From Chitinivorax sp. B (lineage in GTDB: Bacteria; Pseudomonadota; Gammaproteobacteria; Burkholderiales; SCOH01): a DNA stretch of 64,000 bases. Numbering within the stretch: position 1 is the stretch's first letter; each line of letters starts with the position of its first letter. Location: the NCBI RefSeq assembly GCF_005503445.1, contig NZ_SCOH01000014.1:54483-118482 (forward strand), in the 5' to 3' direction. Position numbers and translations under genes: made by a program. Below, one piece after another: positions 19,612 to 29,592 of the stretch. A model generated the notes under the pieces. That model was not told the DNA's origin, searched no databases, and worked only from the letters and a program-made list of their open reading frames with translations.

Positions 19612-21333
19612 TTATTCGTTGGTTACCGACTCGACTTCTTCCAGAGAAGTCATGCCCTGCTTGACTTTCAGCAAACCAGATTGCCGGAGGTCTTTGACTC
19701 CCTCGCGTCGCGCCTGATCCGCAATATCCATGGCTGTGCCATTTTGAAGAATGATCCGCTGTGTTTCCTCTGAAATGGGCATGACTTGGTAAATACCCAC
19801 CCGTCCTTTATAACCGGACCCTTTGCAGGTATCGCAACCAACGGGGCCATAGGGTTTCCATGAGCCGTCCAGTTCTTCCTCATTGAAACCTGCTTGCAAC
19901 AATGCCTCTCTGGGTAGGTCTGTAGGCTTTTTGCAGTTGGAGCATAGTCGCCGTGCCAATCGCTGTGCTGTGATCAAGATCACGGAGCTGGCAATGTTGA
20001 ACGGTGCAACACCCATATTCATCATACGGGTCAGGGTTGTAGGAGCGTCGTTGGTATGTAAGGTTGAGAACACCATATGGCCAGTCTGTGCCGCTTTAAT
20101 GGCAATATCTGCTGTCTCCAAGTCTCGAATTTCACCCACCATAATGATGTCCGGATCTTGACGGAGAAAGGATTTGAGCGCGGCAGAAAAGGTCAATCCT
20201 GCTTTTTCATTGACGTTGACCTGGTTGATCCCTGGTAAGTTAATTTCAGCGGGATCTTCTGCGGTTGAAATATTAATGCCTGGTTCATTCAGGATGTTTA
20301 AGCAGGTGTATAGCGAAACAGTTTTACCAGACCCCGTTGGGCCGGTCACCAACACCATGCCGTATGGCCGTTTGATCGCATTCATCAATGCAGATTTTTG
20401 TTCTGGCTCATAGCCCAACGCATCAATGCCTAAGGTAGCACTGGACGGATCCAGGATACGCATTACGATTTTTTCGCCAAACAGGGTGGGTAATGTGCTG
20501 ACCCGAAAATCGATCGCGCGAGTACCGGATAATTTAAGTTTCATCCGACCATCTTGTGGAACCCGTTTTTCCGAGATGTCCAGACTGGAGATAACTTTGA
20601 TCCGCGCTGCGATTTTTTCCTTTAATGCCAAAGGTGGCTGCGCCACTTCCTTTAAGATACCATCTACACGATAGCGAACACGGTAGAACTTTTCATATGG
20701 TTCAAAGTGGATATCGGATGCCCCTGCATTGATGGCGTCCAATAAGACTTTTTGTACATATCTGACGACTGGCGCATCATCGACATCGACATTGGTGTCA
20801 CTTTCCGGCTGCTCTTCGGCAGTTGCAGTCGTGTCCATATCCAATGCAATGTCGTCATCTACCAGTGATTGCAAGTTAACGCCACTGGCCTCGACAGCTT
20901 TCTCAATGTATACGCCAAGTTTGTTGTCTTCAACGACGATGGGATCCACTACCAGACTGGTTTGGAATTTGGCTTCTTCCAATGCTTGGAGATTGGTGGG
21001 GTCTGATATGGCGACGAATAGCTTGTTGCCGCGCTTATGCAAGGGCAGGATTCGCTTTCCTACCATCAACTTATGATCTAATGCTTTGCCTGGAATGGTT
21101 GACGGATCAATCACATTCAGATCCAGTAGAGGAAACCCAAAAGTCTGCGATGCAAACTCGGCGATCTGGTAGGCTGTCAGTCGCTTGCTGAGTAACAATT
21201 GCTGGATAAAAGAGATACTTGCCGTGTTTGCCTGCGACTGTAGGTTGTCTGCATCAGTCTGTGGAAGCAGATTATGCTGAACAAGCGCACGTGCGAGCCC
21301 GGATAATTGAGTAGTAGAAGGCGATACGGCCAT
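19612..21333 (-). CDS. pilB: Type IV pilus assembly ATPase PilB
   Basis: Hexameric extension motor for type IV pili. 573 aa. The N-terminal MshEN-type domain (1-150) precedes the GspE ATPase core: Walker A GPTGSGKT at 331-338, Asp box and Walker B (PDIIMVGEIRDLETA), His box (GHMVFSTLHTNDAP), and a tetracysteine zinc site (C-x2-C ... C-x2-C in LCSNCKK and CDTCKG). First gene of the pil operon on this strand. No pilin gene lies in the window. Confidence 0.96.
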   Translation of the reverse strand: MAVSPSTTQLSGLARALVQHNLLPQTDADNLQSQANTASISFIQQLLLSKRLTAYQIAEFASQTFGFPLLDLNVIDPSTIPGKALDHKLMVGKRILPLHKRGNKLFVAISDPTNLQALEEAKFQTSLVVDPIVVEDNKLGVYIEKAVEASGVNLQSLVDDDIALDMDTTATAEEQPESDTNVDVDDAPVVRYVQKVLLDAINAGASDIHFEPYEKFYRVRYRVDGILKEVAQPPLALKEKIAARIKVISSLDISEKRVPQDGRMKLKLSGTRAIDFRVSTLPTLFGEKIVMRILDPSSATLGIDALGYEPEQKSALMNAIKRPYGMVLVTGPTGSGKTVSLYTCLNILNEPGINISTAEDPAEINLPGINQVNVNEKAGLTFSAALKSFLRQDPDIIMVGEIRDLETADIAIKAAQTGHMVFSTLHTNDAPTTLTRMMNMGVAPFNIASSVILITAQRLARRLCSNCKKPTDLPREALLQAGFNEEELDGSWKPYGPVGCDTCKGSGYKGRVGIYQVMPISEETQRIILQNGTAMDIADQARREGVKDLRQSGLLKVKQGMTSLEEVESVTNE

Positions 21334-21500
21334 GGTTGCAGCAGTCTGTTTATTAGTAACCGTTAAAATTCAGAAATAATGCACTCGACATGAAACTTTG
21401 TAAAGCGTGTACGCCATGTCTGATGCGGTTTGAATGACTTTTCTTTGCGGAATCAGCAGGCTTCTTGTGAGCAAAGAAAGTTGTATTCGCTCGCTTCAGT

Positions 21501-22769
21501 CTAGGAGGCTTTATAAGGAAAGTAAATTTTGACAGTTTTGACTGTGCGTCCCTGTGTTTGTAGGATTTCCAACCGTTGCCCGCCTAATGCAAGGCAAGTC
21601 CCAGCTTCTGGAATGGCCCGAAAATACTCAACGATCAATCCGTTCAATGTGTTCGGGCCTGTAAGTGGGAAATGGGTTTCCAGTTTGCGGTTCAGGTCCC
21701 GAAGTAATGCGCTGCCATCAACAATAATCCCTGTTCCATCATGGCGGTCAAAAGTGGTGTCAATATTGGGAGGGATTGTGGTGAACTCACCTATCATCTG
21801 CTCCAGAATATCTTCTAATGTGATCAGGCCAAGTAGTTCACCATACTCATCCACGATCAGGCCAAGTCGTTGCTTGCACTCCTGAAATTGCTGCAATTGG
21901 GTGAAGAGCTGTGTACCAGTTGGCACGAAATAGGGTTCGCGCATGATGTTTCGGAGCATGTCAGCTTCAATGCCGTGCATGGCTTGGTGAAGCACGGTTC
22001 TAACATGCACGATTCCGATGATGTCATCTGATACCCCTTCGTAGACTGGCATGCGAGTGTGGTGGCAAGTGGCAATCTGATGAGCGAGCTGCTCTGGCGC
22101 CATGCTGAGATTCAATGCCTCAATGTTGCGGCGAGGGATCATGATGTCATCTACGGTTACTTGCTGTAGTTCGAACAGATTCATCAATATGCTGTGATGT
22201 TTCTTGCTCACAAATCTTGCAGAGTCTAAGGCTAGCATTCTGAATTCATCTGAGGTCATGGTGTCTTCTTCGTCAGCCGGTAGCGTTACCCGAAGCAGGC
22301 GCAAAATTGCTCTGACTGTTTGATTCACCATCCAGACCGCAGGGCTAAGTAAGATGAGGATTATTTTGAGTGGCAGGCTGAACATGACGGCTGTTTGATT
22401 GGCATGTTTTGCTGCCAGAATCTTTGGTGTGGCTTCGCTAAAAATCAGGATTGCAATGGTGACCAAGACTGTGGAAATGGCAAGCGCCAATTTATCATTG
22501 TCGGCCAGCTGAAAAGAGATGACGGTTGCCAAGCCCGCAGAGGTGGCATTGAGTAGATTACTGCCTAGCAAAATGACGCCAAGCAGATCTTCTGTTTGCG
22601 AGATTAAGGACAATGCCAATTTTGCTCCATGGCTGCCTCTTTTTGCAGCCAAGTTCAGGCGATGTCGATTGGCTGCCAGCATGGCTACTTCCGCTGCGGA
22701 AAAAAAAGCGGACGTAATCAGACAACATGCTAGTGCAATAAAAAGAAAGCTAAGCGGTATGGTTTCCAC
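21501..22769 (-). CDS. CNNM/CBS-domain protein of the HlyC/CorC family
   Basis: 422 aa with an N-terminal DUF21/CNNM transmembrane domain (four hydrophobic segments, about 5-170, starting SAFFSAAEVAM), a pair of CBS domains (about 205-330, with DDIMIPRRNIEAL and V-D-E-Y-G-E-L-L-G-L) and a C-terminal CorC_HlyC domain. The family is linked to magnesium/cobalt homeostasis and membrane integrity, but transport is unproven for this member. It is separated from pilB by about 165 bp and followed by the CcsA-like gene after 40 bp upstream in coordinates. Confidence 0.9.
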   Translation of the reverse strand: METIPLSFLFIALACCLITSAFFSAAEVAMLAANRHRLNLAAKRGSHGAKLALSLISQTEDLLGVILLGSNLLNATSAGLATVISFQLADNDKLALAISTVLVTIAILIFSEATPKILAAKHANQTAVMFSLPLKIILILLSPAVWMVNQTVRAILRLLRVTLPADEEDTMTSDEFRMLALDSARFVSKKHHSILMNLFELQQVTVDDIMIPRRNIEALNLSMAPEQLAHQIATCHHTRMPVYEGVSDDIIGIVHVRTVLHQAMHGIEADMLRNIMREPYFVPTGTQLFTQLQQFQECKQRLGLIVDEYGELLGLITLEDILEQMIGEFTTIPPNIDTTFDRHDGTGIIVDGSALLRDLNRKLETHFPLTGPNTLNGLIVEYFRAIPEAGTCLALGGQRLEILQTQGRTVKTVKIYFPYKAS

Positions 22770-22809
22770 TCAGTGGGCGCGGTTTGGAAAAATTGAAGGT
22801 GATGAGATA

Positions 22810-23610
22810 TCAACGTTGCAAAACGACTTCCAATACAAACTTGCTACCAATATAGGCAAGAAGAAGCAAACCGAAACCAGATAAAGTCCAGCGTACTGCA
22901 ATTCGCCCTCGCCACCCTAGGATAGACCTACCCGTTAACAGAGCCGCGAACACAAGCCATGCGACGACAGTAAATAGATTTTTGTGGTTTAGTCGAAACG
23001 GTTGATGAAAAATTTCCTCCGAAAACAACATCCCGCTCAGTAGGGTGAAGGTCAGTACAACGAACCCGCTTAACAACACTTTGAACAGGAGTGATTCCAA
23101 ACTCAGAAGTGGCGGAAGTGCTGGACCATGGTTTGCGAATGCGTGGTGATGTAGGCGTTTGTCAACCACATTCATTAGCAAGGCAATGATGGCTGCGTTG
23201 GTAAGTAAGCCATAAGCCAACATGGCAGATAGGACATGAGCGCGGAATGCCAATAACTCAGTGCCATGGAAACTATGTAGAGGAGGCATCCAAATTCCGG
23301 TAATCACGGCGCCAGCTGCAGTGGCCAACAATGCAGGCTGTATGCTGGCTAGCGGATAGAAGAACATGCCTAGCCAAAAGATGGAGACCGATAGGAACAA
23401 TGTAATAGAAAGTGCGGTTCCGACCCCAAGGCCTATCACGTTGCTATGCCAGATCGCATCCACTAGCGTCCAGCCATGTAAAGACAGCGCAATCAATAAC
23501 ATGCTTTGTACTGCCGCCAGTGGCAATTTACGTTCGGTACGATTGGTTCGCCAAAAATACCAAGCGAGGCTGCAATAGGCAGCAATACTTAATAGGGGCA
23601 GAGTACGCAC
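22810..23610 (-). CDS. CcsA/YpjD-like inner membrane protein (cytochrome c assembly protein family)
   Basis: 266 aa with about eight hydrophobic helices. The helix pattern with H-x-H-x-x-x-S/A-M-L-A-Y (F-R-A-H-V-L-S-A-M-L-A-Y) and a C-terminal histidine-bearing helix matches the CcsA/CcmC haem-handling fold. In most betaproteobacteria a gene of this kind lies divergently next to ffh, as here (96 bp gap). E. coli YpjD has no proven function, so a role in haem handling is inference only. Confidence 0.85.
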   Translation of the reverse strand: MRTLPLLSIAAYCSLAWYFWRTNRTERKLPLAAVQSMLLIALSLHGWTLVDAIWHSNVIGLGVGTALSITLFLSVSIFWLGMFFYPLASIQPALLATAAGAVITGIWMPPLHSFHGTELLAFRAHVLSAMLAYGLLTNAAIIALLMNVVDKRLHHHAFANHGPALPPLLSLESLLFKVLLSGFVVLTFTLLSGMLFSEEIFHQPFRLNHKNLFTVVAWLVFAALLTGRSILGWRGRIAVRWTLSGFGLLLLAYIGSKFVLEVVLQR

Positions 23611-23706
23611 GTTAACTCATGTAGAATCTAAGGTTTCGACATTAGTCTACATCATCTCGGATAGTGCGGGCAGGCCGCAGATAGCCGGGATCCAAAGGAA
23701 TGCAGC

Positions 23707-25050
23707 ATGTTTGATAATCTTTCCAACCGCCTATCCGGGGTCGTCAAGACATTACGAGGGCACGCCCGGCTAACTGAATCCAATATCCAGGATGCCCTAC
23801 GAGAGGTGCGAATGGCCTTGTTGGAGGCTGATGTTGCCTTACCCGTTGTCAAAGCTTTCATTAGCGATGTAAAAGTACGTGCATTGGGTAAGGACGTCAT
23901 AGGTAGCCTGACGCCGGGACAAGCGTTGATTGGCGTGGTGTATGAAGAGTTGGTCAAGTTGATGGGGGCGCAAAATGATGCACTCAACTTGGCGGCAGTT
24001 CCACCGGCGATTGTCCTAATGGCGGGCTTACAAGGTTCAGGCAAGACAACGACCTCAGGTAAGCTAGCCAAGCTATTGAAAGAAAAGCAGAAGAAAAAAG
24101 TCTTGCTGGTGTCATGTGATGTTTATCGTCCTGCAGCGATTGACCAGTTGAAAACACTTGCACAGCAATTGGATGTTGAATGGTTCCCATCTGATGTGAC
24201 TCAAAAGCCAGAGGCGATTGCTTTGGCTGCTCTGGATTATGCGAAGCGCCATTTTCACGACGTTTTGATTGTTGATACAGCTGGTCGTCTTGCTATTGAT
24301 GAGCAGATGATGGCGGAAATCAAAATACTTCATGCATCCTTAAATCCAATTGAAACCTTGTTTGTTGTTGATGCAATGCAAGGGCAAGACGCAGTTAACG
24401 TTGCGCAGGCATTCAACGCAACATTGCCACTGACTGGGGTGGTTCTGACAAAATTGGATGGTGATGCGCGTGGCGGTGCTGCGTTGTCAGTACGGAATAT
24501 CACGGGTAAGCCCATTAAATTTGTAGGGGTAGGCGAGAAACTGACCGGGTTGGAGCCATTTTATCCTGACCGGATGGCTTCGCGTATTCTGGGAATGGGG
24601 GATGTACTGACGCTCATCGAAGACGCACAGCGGACTGTGGATCACGAAGAGGCGCAGAAGCTTGTTAAGAAGATGAAATCCGGCAAAGGTTTCGACCTGG
24701 AGGATTTCAAGACGCAAATCCAGCAAATGCGCAAGATGGGTGGCATGTCTTCATTGTTGGACAAATTGCCAGGCCAAATGAGCCAGCTTGCGCAAGGGCA
24801 GATTGACGACAAATTGATCAATCGTATTGAGGGCATCATCAATTCAATGACCCCACAAGAGCGCGCAAAGCCAGAACTGATCAAAGCATCTCGTAAACGT
24901 CGGATTGCGGCGGGAGCCGGCGTAACGGTGCAAGAAGTCAATAAGCTGTTGAATCAATTCGAGCAAACTCAGAAAGTCATGAAGCAGTTTAGCAAAGGTG
25001 GTATGACGAAGCTGATGCGCGGCATGAAGGGTATGTTCCCAGGTATGTAA
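23707..25050 (+). CDS. ffh: Signal recognition particle GTPase Ffh (SRP54)
   Basis: GTPase of the signal recognition particle; targets inner-membrane proteins co-translationally and pairs with FtsY, also in this window. 447 aa: N domain (1-90), G domain with GLQGSGKT at 107-114, D-T-A-G-R at about 195 and T-K-L-D-G-D at about 250, and a methionine-rich M domain ending in repeated GGM/MRGMKGM motifs. Divergent from the CcsA-like gene; rpsP follows after 85 bp with its own promoter. Confidence 0.97.
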   Translation: MFDNLSNRLSGVVKTLRGHARLTESNIQDALREVRMALLEADVALPVVKAFISDVKVRALGKDVIGSLTPGQALIGVVYEELVKLMGAQNDALNLAAVPPAIVLMAGLQGSGKTTTSGKLAKLLKEKQKKKVLLVSCDVYRPAAIDQLKTLAQQLDVEWFPSDVTQKPEAIALAALDYAKRHFHDVLIVDTAGRLAIDEQMMAEIKILHASLNPIETLFVVDAMQGQDAVNVAQAFNATLPLTGVVLTKLDGDARGGAALSVRNITGKPIKFVGVGEKLTGLEPFYPDRMASRILGMGDVLTLIEDAQRTVDHEEAQKLVKKMKSGKGFDLEDFKTQIQQMRKMGGMSSLLDKLPGQMSQLAQGQIDDKLINRIEGIINSMTPQERAKPELIKASRKRRIAAGAGVTVQEVNKLLNQFEQTQKVMKQFSKGGMTKLMRGMKGMFPGM

Positions 25051-25069
25051 CATTGATACCAGAAATTTC

Positions 25070-25099
25070 TTGTCAAATTTCAAAGCAATAACATACAAT
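25070..25099 (+). promoter_or_regulatory. sigma70-like promoter of the rpsP operon
   Basis: TTGTCA (25070-25075) and TACAAT (25094-25099) are separated by 18 bp; the rpsP ATG follows about 36 bp later. The position in the ffh-rpsP gap is where the operon promoter is expected. Confidence 0.6.
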
Positions 25100-25135
25100 C
25101 TCTGTCTTTTTCCTGTTTTCGAGATAGGTACTGCA

Positions 25136-25387
25136 ATGGTCGTTATTCGTCTGGCTCGTGGTGGCGCTAAAAATCGCCCGTTTTTCAATGTAGTGGTTGC
25201 TGATTCCCGTAATCGTCGCGACGGTCGTTTCATTGAGCGCGTTGGCTTCTATAATCCTGTTGCTAAAGAAGGCGCTGAAGGTTGTCGTTTGGCCATGGAT
25301 CGCGTCCAGTTCTGGCAAGAGCGCGGTGCGCAAGTAAGCGACGCCGTTGCCAAGCTGATCAAGAAATCTGCAAAAGCAGCAGCCTGA
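25136..25387 (+). CDS. rpsP: 30S ribosomal protein S16
   Basis: 83 aa starting [10 protein letters not shown], with the family blocks [11 protein letters not shown] and [10 protein letters not shown]. Component of the 30S subunit needed for assembly. First gene of the classical rpsP-rimM-trmD-rplS operon. The frame extends upstream to 25070, but those codons overlap the promoter and are not conserved. Confidence 0.97.
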   Translation: MVVIRLARGGAKNRPFFNVVVADSRNRRDGRFIERVGFYNPVAKEGAEGCRLAMDRVQFWQERGAQVSDAVAKLIKKSAKAAA

Positions 25388-25395
25388 TTTTGGTT

Positions 25396-25902
25396 GTGCA
25401 GCCTGACGACATCGTGGTAATGGGGCAAATTGGTGCTCCGTTTGGTGTGCGAGGATGGGTTCACGCTTATGCAGATACCGAGAATCCTGATAGTTTGATG
25501 GATTATGCGGTATGGCGTGTGGGAAAGCCGGGTGGCTGGCAATGCTACAAGGTTGAAGAGATTGAACTGCACGCAAAGAGCATTGTTGTAAAGTTTGAAG
25601 GTATTGCAGATCGTAATGCTGCTGCTGCGTTGCGTAATGCCCAGATTGGGGTATTGCGTAGTGAATTACCGGAGACTGAAGAGGGTGAGTACTATTGGTC
25701 CGATCTGATCGGATTGGAGGTGATCAATCTCCAGGGCGAGCGATTGGGTGAGGTAGCCCAATTGTTTGCAACCGGTGCCAATGACATTCTCGTCGTGCGC
25801 AATGGTGAAACTGAGCGCTTGTTGCCTTTTGTAAAGAGTGTTGTTCAATCTGTCGATGCAACTGATCGTAAGATTACAGTCGATTGGGGATTGGATTACT
25901 AA
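25396..25902 (+). CDS. rimM: Ribosome maturation factor RimM
   Basis: Assists 30S maturation near the S19/16S head. The start is uncertain: no ATG lies between the rpsP stop and the conserved V-V-M-G-Q-I-G-A-P-F-G-V-R-G-W. GTG at 25396 (168 aa) or TTG at 25390 (170 aa) are the candidates, only 8 or 2 bp after the rpsP stop, which suggests translational coupling. The N-terminal RimM barrel and C-terminal PRC barrel (Y-Y-W-S-D-L-I-G-L-E-V and N-D-I-L-V-V) are both complete. Confidence 0.9.
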   Translation: MQPDDIVVMGQIGAPFGVRGWVHAYADTENPDSLMDYAVWRVGKPGGWQCYKVEEIELHAKSIVVKFEGIADRNAAAALRNAQIGVLRSELPETEEGEYYWSDLIGLEVINLQGERLGEVAQLFATGANDILVVRNGETERLLPFVKSVVQSVDATDRKITVDWGLDY

Positions 25903-26676
25903 ATGCAATTCGATGTTGTGACATTGTTTGCGTCTATGTTTGATGCGATCACGCAACATGGCATTTCACGTCGCGCCTTAGAGCGTGGTGTATATGATTT
26001 GCATTGCTGGAATCCACGAGACTTTGCATCTGACAGCTACCGCACAGTAGATGATCGCCCCTATGGCGGTGGCCCTGGTATGGTAATGCTTGCCGAACCG
26101 TTGGAGCTAGCGTTGGGTGCGGCTAAAGCGCGTCAACGTGCTGTTGGTATACCTGCCTCGAAAGTAGTCTACCTCTCACCGCAAGGCAAGCTGTTGAATC
26201 ACCAGCTGGTGATGTCACTTTGTCGTGAGCCCGGTCTGGTTTTGTTGGCTGGCCGGTATGAAGGAATCGATGAACGCGTCATTGAACGACACGTTGATAT
26301 GGAAGTTTCCATCGGCGATTACGTTTTGTCCGGTGGTGAGTTGGGTGCGATGGTTATGATCGATTCGATTGTCCGCCAGTTGCCCGGTGTCCTGAATACA
26401 GATGCATCGGCAGAACAGGATTCCTTTGTGAATGGCCTGCTAGATTGCCCGCATTACACGCGTCCTGAAGATTATCGGGGCGCGCGGGTGCCGGATGTAC
26501 TGCTTTCGGGTAACCATGCTCAAATCAATCGCTGGCGGTTGAAGCAATCGCTTGGCCGTACTTGGTTACGACGAGCGGATTTGTTGGTAAATCGTCAGTT
26601 TACAAAAGAGGAATCTCGGCTTCTGGTGGAGTATCAGAAGGAACAAGATTCCAATAACCGGAGTAATGAAATATGA
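25903..26676 (+). CDS. trmD: tRNA (guanine-N1)-methyltransferase TrmD
   Basis: Makes m1G37 in tRNA and prevents +1 frameshifting. 257 aa. The SPOUT knot is visible: [19 protein letters not shown], and [12 protein letters not shown]. The start ATG directly abuts the rimM stop, and its own TGA overlaps the rplS ATG (ATGA). Confidence 0.97.
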   Translation: MQFDVVTLFASMFDAITQHGISRRALERGVYDLHCWNPRDFASDSYRTVDDRPYGGGPGMVMLAEPLELALGAAKARQRAVGIPASKVVYLSPQGKLLNHQLVMSLCREPGLVLLAGRYEGIDERVIERHVDMEVSIGDYVLSGGELGAMVMIDSIVRQLPGVLNTDASAEQDSFVNGLLDCPHYTRPEDYRGARVPDVLLSGNHAQINRWRLKQSLGRTWLRRADLLVNRQFTKEESRLLVEYQKEQDSNNRSNEI

Positions 26677-27047
26677 ATTTGATTCAACAACTTGAGCAAG
26701 AAGAAATTGCTCGTTTGGCTAAGGTAGTTCCTGAATTTGCACCTGGTGATACCGTAGTGGTTCAGGTGAAGGTAAAGGAAGGTAATCGTGAGCGTCTGCA
26801 GGCTTATGAAGGCGTTGTCATTGCCAAGCGTAATCGTGGTTTGAACAGTTCCTTTATCGTTCGTAAGATTTCTTCTGGCGAAGGTGTCGAACGTACATTC
26901 CAAACCTATTCTCCGGTTGTGGCTTCTATCGAAGTTAAGCGCCGTGGTGATGTTCGCCGCGCTAAGCTTTACTATTTGCGCGAACGCTCAGGCAAGTCTG
27001 CTCGAATTAAGGAAAAGCTGCCTACTCGCAAGGCTGATAAGGCATAA
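26673..27047 (+). CDS. rplS: 50S ribosomal protein L19
   Basis: 124 aa with the L19 hallmarks [10 protein letters not shown], the [14 protein letters not shown] block and [11 protein letters not shown]. Located at the 30S-50S interface. Last gene of the operon; coupled to trmD by a 4-bp overlap and followed by a strong terminator. Confidence 0.97.
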   Translation: MNLIQQLEQEEIARLAKVVPEFAPGDTVVVQVKVKEGNRERLQAYEGVVIAKRNRGLNSSFIVRKISSGEGVERTFQTYSPVVASIEVKRRGDVRRAKLYYLRERSGKSARIKEKLPTRKADKA

Positions 27048-27070
27048 GCTTTGCTTCTGCTTGGTATAAT

Positions 27071-27103
27071 AAAAAACGCCGCAAAAAGCGGCGTTTTTTA
27101 TTT
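27071..27103. terminator. Strong rho-independent terminator after rplS
   Basis: Six-bp GC stem CGCCGC (27077-27082) / GCGGCG (27088-27093), extended by six A-T pairs, with a 5-nt A loop and a run of six T. It reads as a terminator on both strands. Marks the end of the rpsP operon. Confidence 0.93.
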
Positions 27104-27210
27104 GTAGAATATTGATTTTGAGTTTGATAGTCCAAGACCGCTATCTGTTGTTACCGTTACCATTCATCCAGCAACTAAGGGTTAATTTTTAGTGTCAGCC
27201 CTCATCTGAT

Positions 27211-28104
27211 GCAAATGGGTAAAGAAGACGGACGTAAGCTGCAGCAGCAAGAACAGCAAGAACAGCAAGAACAGCACGAAAGGCGCAAACAAGCCGTGAG
27301 ACTGCTATCCGTGCGGCATTCCCATCAAGGAAGTGGCGGCTATCTAGGCGTGGAGCAGGGAGCCGTGCGTAGCACGGTCTGCTAACACCGTTTGTCTCAA
27401 GACCCTCGCTGGGGCAACAGTGGCGCCTGAGCGCCGATCAGGAGTTACACATCCGGTGCCTGATCTACAAGAGCCGCCCTGAGCAACTCAAGCTGGAGTT
27501 TGCGTTGTGGACGAAGATGGAGGTGTTATTGCTGGTCAGGAAGGAATTCGACTTGGCGTTGCCGATTCGCACTATGGGTGAGTACCTCAAGCGCTGGGGT
27601 TTCATGCCACAGAAGCCCATCGAGCGAGTCTATGAGCAACGCCCCGAGGCAAGTCGAGCAATGGCTCTCAATGAGCAGTATCTTGAGATTGCCAAGCGTG
27701 CCAAAACCGAAGACGCCAAAATTGACGGGGGAGATGAGATTGCCGTGGTCAACACCGATGTGTGCGGGCGGGGCTGCCAACCCCATGGGCAGGCTATGTG
27801 GTCTTTGCTGTGGATGGGACACGCCACAAACTCATTGAATTCTTGCGGGCTTTGATCAAGGACGCGTGCAAGAAGCTATTCCTGATGCTGGACAACCTTC
27901 GGATACATCACAGTAAGCCCGGCAAGGCGTGGCTGGCTGAGCACCAAGCTCTACCTGCCCAGTTACAGCTCTGAACACCTGGACGAACGCTTGAGCGCCG
28001 ACCTTAAGTATGCATTGCGCTTGCGCATTCAGGTGCGAACCAAGGACAAGCTCAAGCAAGCGACCAATGCCCATTTAGCGCCGTTGGAAAACACCTCGGA
28101 GTGA
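27211..28104 (+). pseudogene. Decayed IS630-family transposase
   Basis: Pieces of one IS630 (DDE_3) transposase are spread over the forward frames. They are: a start M-G-K-E-D-G-R-K-L followed by a Gln/Glu repeat and a stop; a central block from about 27440 with L-W-T-K, the winged-helix G-E-Y-L-K-R-W-G-F-M-P-Q-K-P and the first catalytic region I-D-G-G-D-E; a block in another frame with L-I-E-F-L-R-A-L and the second Asp in F-L-M-L-D-N-L-R-I-H-H; and a final block in a third frame with Y-L-P-S-Y-S, the third acidic residue in L-D-E-R-L, and a stop at 28102-28104. At least two frameshifts and an internal deletion make it inactive. I could not identify terminal inverted repeats or a TA duplication. 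Confidence 0.88.
27245..27280 (+). repeat. 9-bp tandem repeat (CAGCAAGAA x3 plus one variant)
   Basis: Three perfect copies at 27245-27271 and a fourth with one change (CAGCACGAA) at 27272-27280. In the frame of the transposase N-terminus it encodes Gln-Gln-Glu units. It replaces the normal helix-turn-helix region and is probably a slippage expansion in a dead gene. Confidence 0.9.
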
Positions 28105-28235
28105 GTATGCTCTTATTTCGAAAATGCCAAGATCAAGTACGTCGCTTGATCAATACTTGATTACCGGGTAAATAGTGGAATTTCTATTTGAGTCCGTATG
28201 ACTAACAGAACAGCTATGGGTTGAATTCAAGTGCT

Positions 28236-28718
28236 ATGCAAAAAGAATATCAGGCAATTCTTGAGATGCCAGTGACCAAGCTGGGCATTAAGACTGATCA
28301 ACATGTATTGAAAGGGATCGATTTTTTGCCACTTGATACTGCAATCCTTGCTCCCTGTACGGCAATAGCTGAGGGAGTTTGTCAACAATTGCAGTGCTAT
28401 TTAGAGGATTCAAGCTTTGTATTTGATTTACCACTACAGCTGACGGGGACGGCTTTTCAACAACAAGTATGGCATGCCATAGGTGATGTGCCTGCAGGCC
28501 AGACTCAGAGTTATGCTATGCTGGCCGCGAAGATTGGTAGTGTTGCAAGAGCTGTAGGTCAAGCATGTGGTGCCAATCCAATTCCACTGATTATTCCATG
28601 CCACCGAATTGTGGCTCAGTATGGTGTCGGTGGGTTTAGTCATCAAACAGCCGGAACCATGCTGACTATTAAGCAATGGTTACTTTGGCATGAAGGGTTG
28701 GCTGATTTTGTTGGATGA
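28236..28718 (+). CDS. ogt: Methylated-DNA--protein-cysteine methyltransferase
   Basis: Suicide repair of O6-methylguanine. 160 aa from ATG at 28236. The acceptor cysteine is C122 in I-P-C-H-R-I-V; the winged-helix DNA-binding segment with F-Q-Q-Q-V-W-H-A-I and the arginine finger region (A-R-A-V-G-Q-A-C-G-A-N-P-I-P) precede it. The N-terminal domain is short. A TTG five codons upstream is possible. Its 3' end overlaps the xerD frame by 29 bp, so the two are likely co-transcribed. Symbol by similarity; ogt versus ada-type C domain is not separable further. Confidence 0.9.
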   Translation: MQKEYQAILEMPVTKLGIKTDQHVLKGIDFLPLDTAILAPCTAIAEGVCQQLQCYLEDSSFVFDLPLQLTGTAFQQQVWHAIGDVPAGQTQSYAMLAAKIGSVARAVGQACGANPIPLIIPCHRIVAQYGVGGFSHQTAGTMLTIKQWLLWHEGLADFVG

Positions 28719-29592
28719 GTTTATCGATAGCCTCTTGCTGGAAGAGGGGCTATCGTCAAATACATTGCAAGCTTATCGGCGGGATCTGAGCCAATTTGAA
28801 AATTGGCTTCTGGCACGACAGGTCGTTTCGCTTATTGAGGCGAACGAGGTTGATCTTGAGCGATACCTTGGTTATTTGAATCGTGAACGTCAAGCTAAGG
28901 CAAGCTCAGTTGCCCGATTTGTTTCTAGTGCCAAACGTTTCTATCGCTATTGCATGATATATGGGAAGTTGACACGTGACCCTACTTTGCGACTTGAAGC
29001 GCCAACAAATCGACGACATTTGCCAAAAGTGTTGACGGAAAGCCAGGTGGATGGTTTGCTTGAAGCACCAGATGTAACGGATACGTTAGGTTTGCGCGAT
29101 AAAGCAATGCTGGAAGTTATGTATGCGACTGGTTTGCGAGTGTCGGAATTGGTAGGGCTACAGCTTGCACATGTCTCCCTAAGTGAAGGAACGGTAGCAA
29201 CGGTGGGTAAGGGGGGGAAGCCAAGATTGGTCCCGCTTGGTGAAGAAGCAGTGTTTTGGATTCAGCGCTATTTGTCGGATGCCCGTATGTCCCTGATGCC
29301 ACTGGGCGGATCGTCTGTACTATTCTTGACCATTCGAGGCGAAGTGATGACGCGACAGATGTTCTGGTTGCTGGTCAAGCGCTATGCTGTGGCAGCTGGT
29401 ATTGACAGCAGCGCGATTTCACCCCATACGATCCGTCATGCCTTTGCAACGCATCTATTGAATCATGGCGCGGATCTACGAGTTGTACAAATGTTACTTG
29501 GCCATGCCGACATCTCTACTACGCAAATCTATACACATGTGGCGAGAGAGCGGCTGAAGCAACTGCATTTAGTGCATCATCCGCGTGGATAA
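28690..29592 (+). CDS. xerD: Site-specific tyrosine recombinase XerD
   Basis: Resolves chromosome dimers at dif together with XerC. 300 aa. All catalytic residues are visible and lie at E. coli XerD numbers plus two: R150, K174, H246, R249, H272 and nucleophile Y281. The SAM-like N-terminal domain starts D-E-F-I-D-S-L-L-L-E-E-G-L-S and the XerD-type F-L-T ... H-T-I-R-H-A-F-A-T-H-L motif supports XerD over XerC. The start overlaps ogt by 29 bp. Confidence 0.93.
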   Translation: MKGWLILLDEFIDSLLLEEGLSSNTLQAYRRDLSQFENWLLARQVVSLIEANEVDLERYLGYLNRERQAKASSVARFVSSAKRFYRYCMIYGKLTRDPTLRLEAPTNRRHLPKVLTESQVDGLLEAPDVTDTLGLRDKAMLEVMYATGLRVSELVGLQLAHVSLSEGTVATVGKGGKPRLVPLGEEAVFWIQRYLSDARMSLMPLGGSSVLFLTIRGEVMTRQMFWLLVKRYAVAAGIDSSAISPHTIRHAFATHLLNHGADLRVVQMLLGHADISTTQIYTHVARERLKQLHLVHHPRG

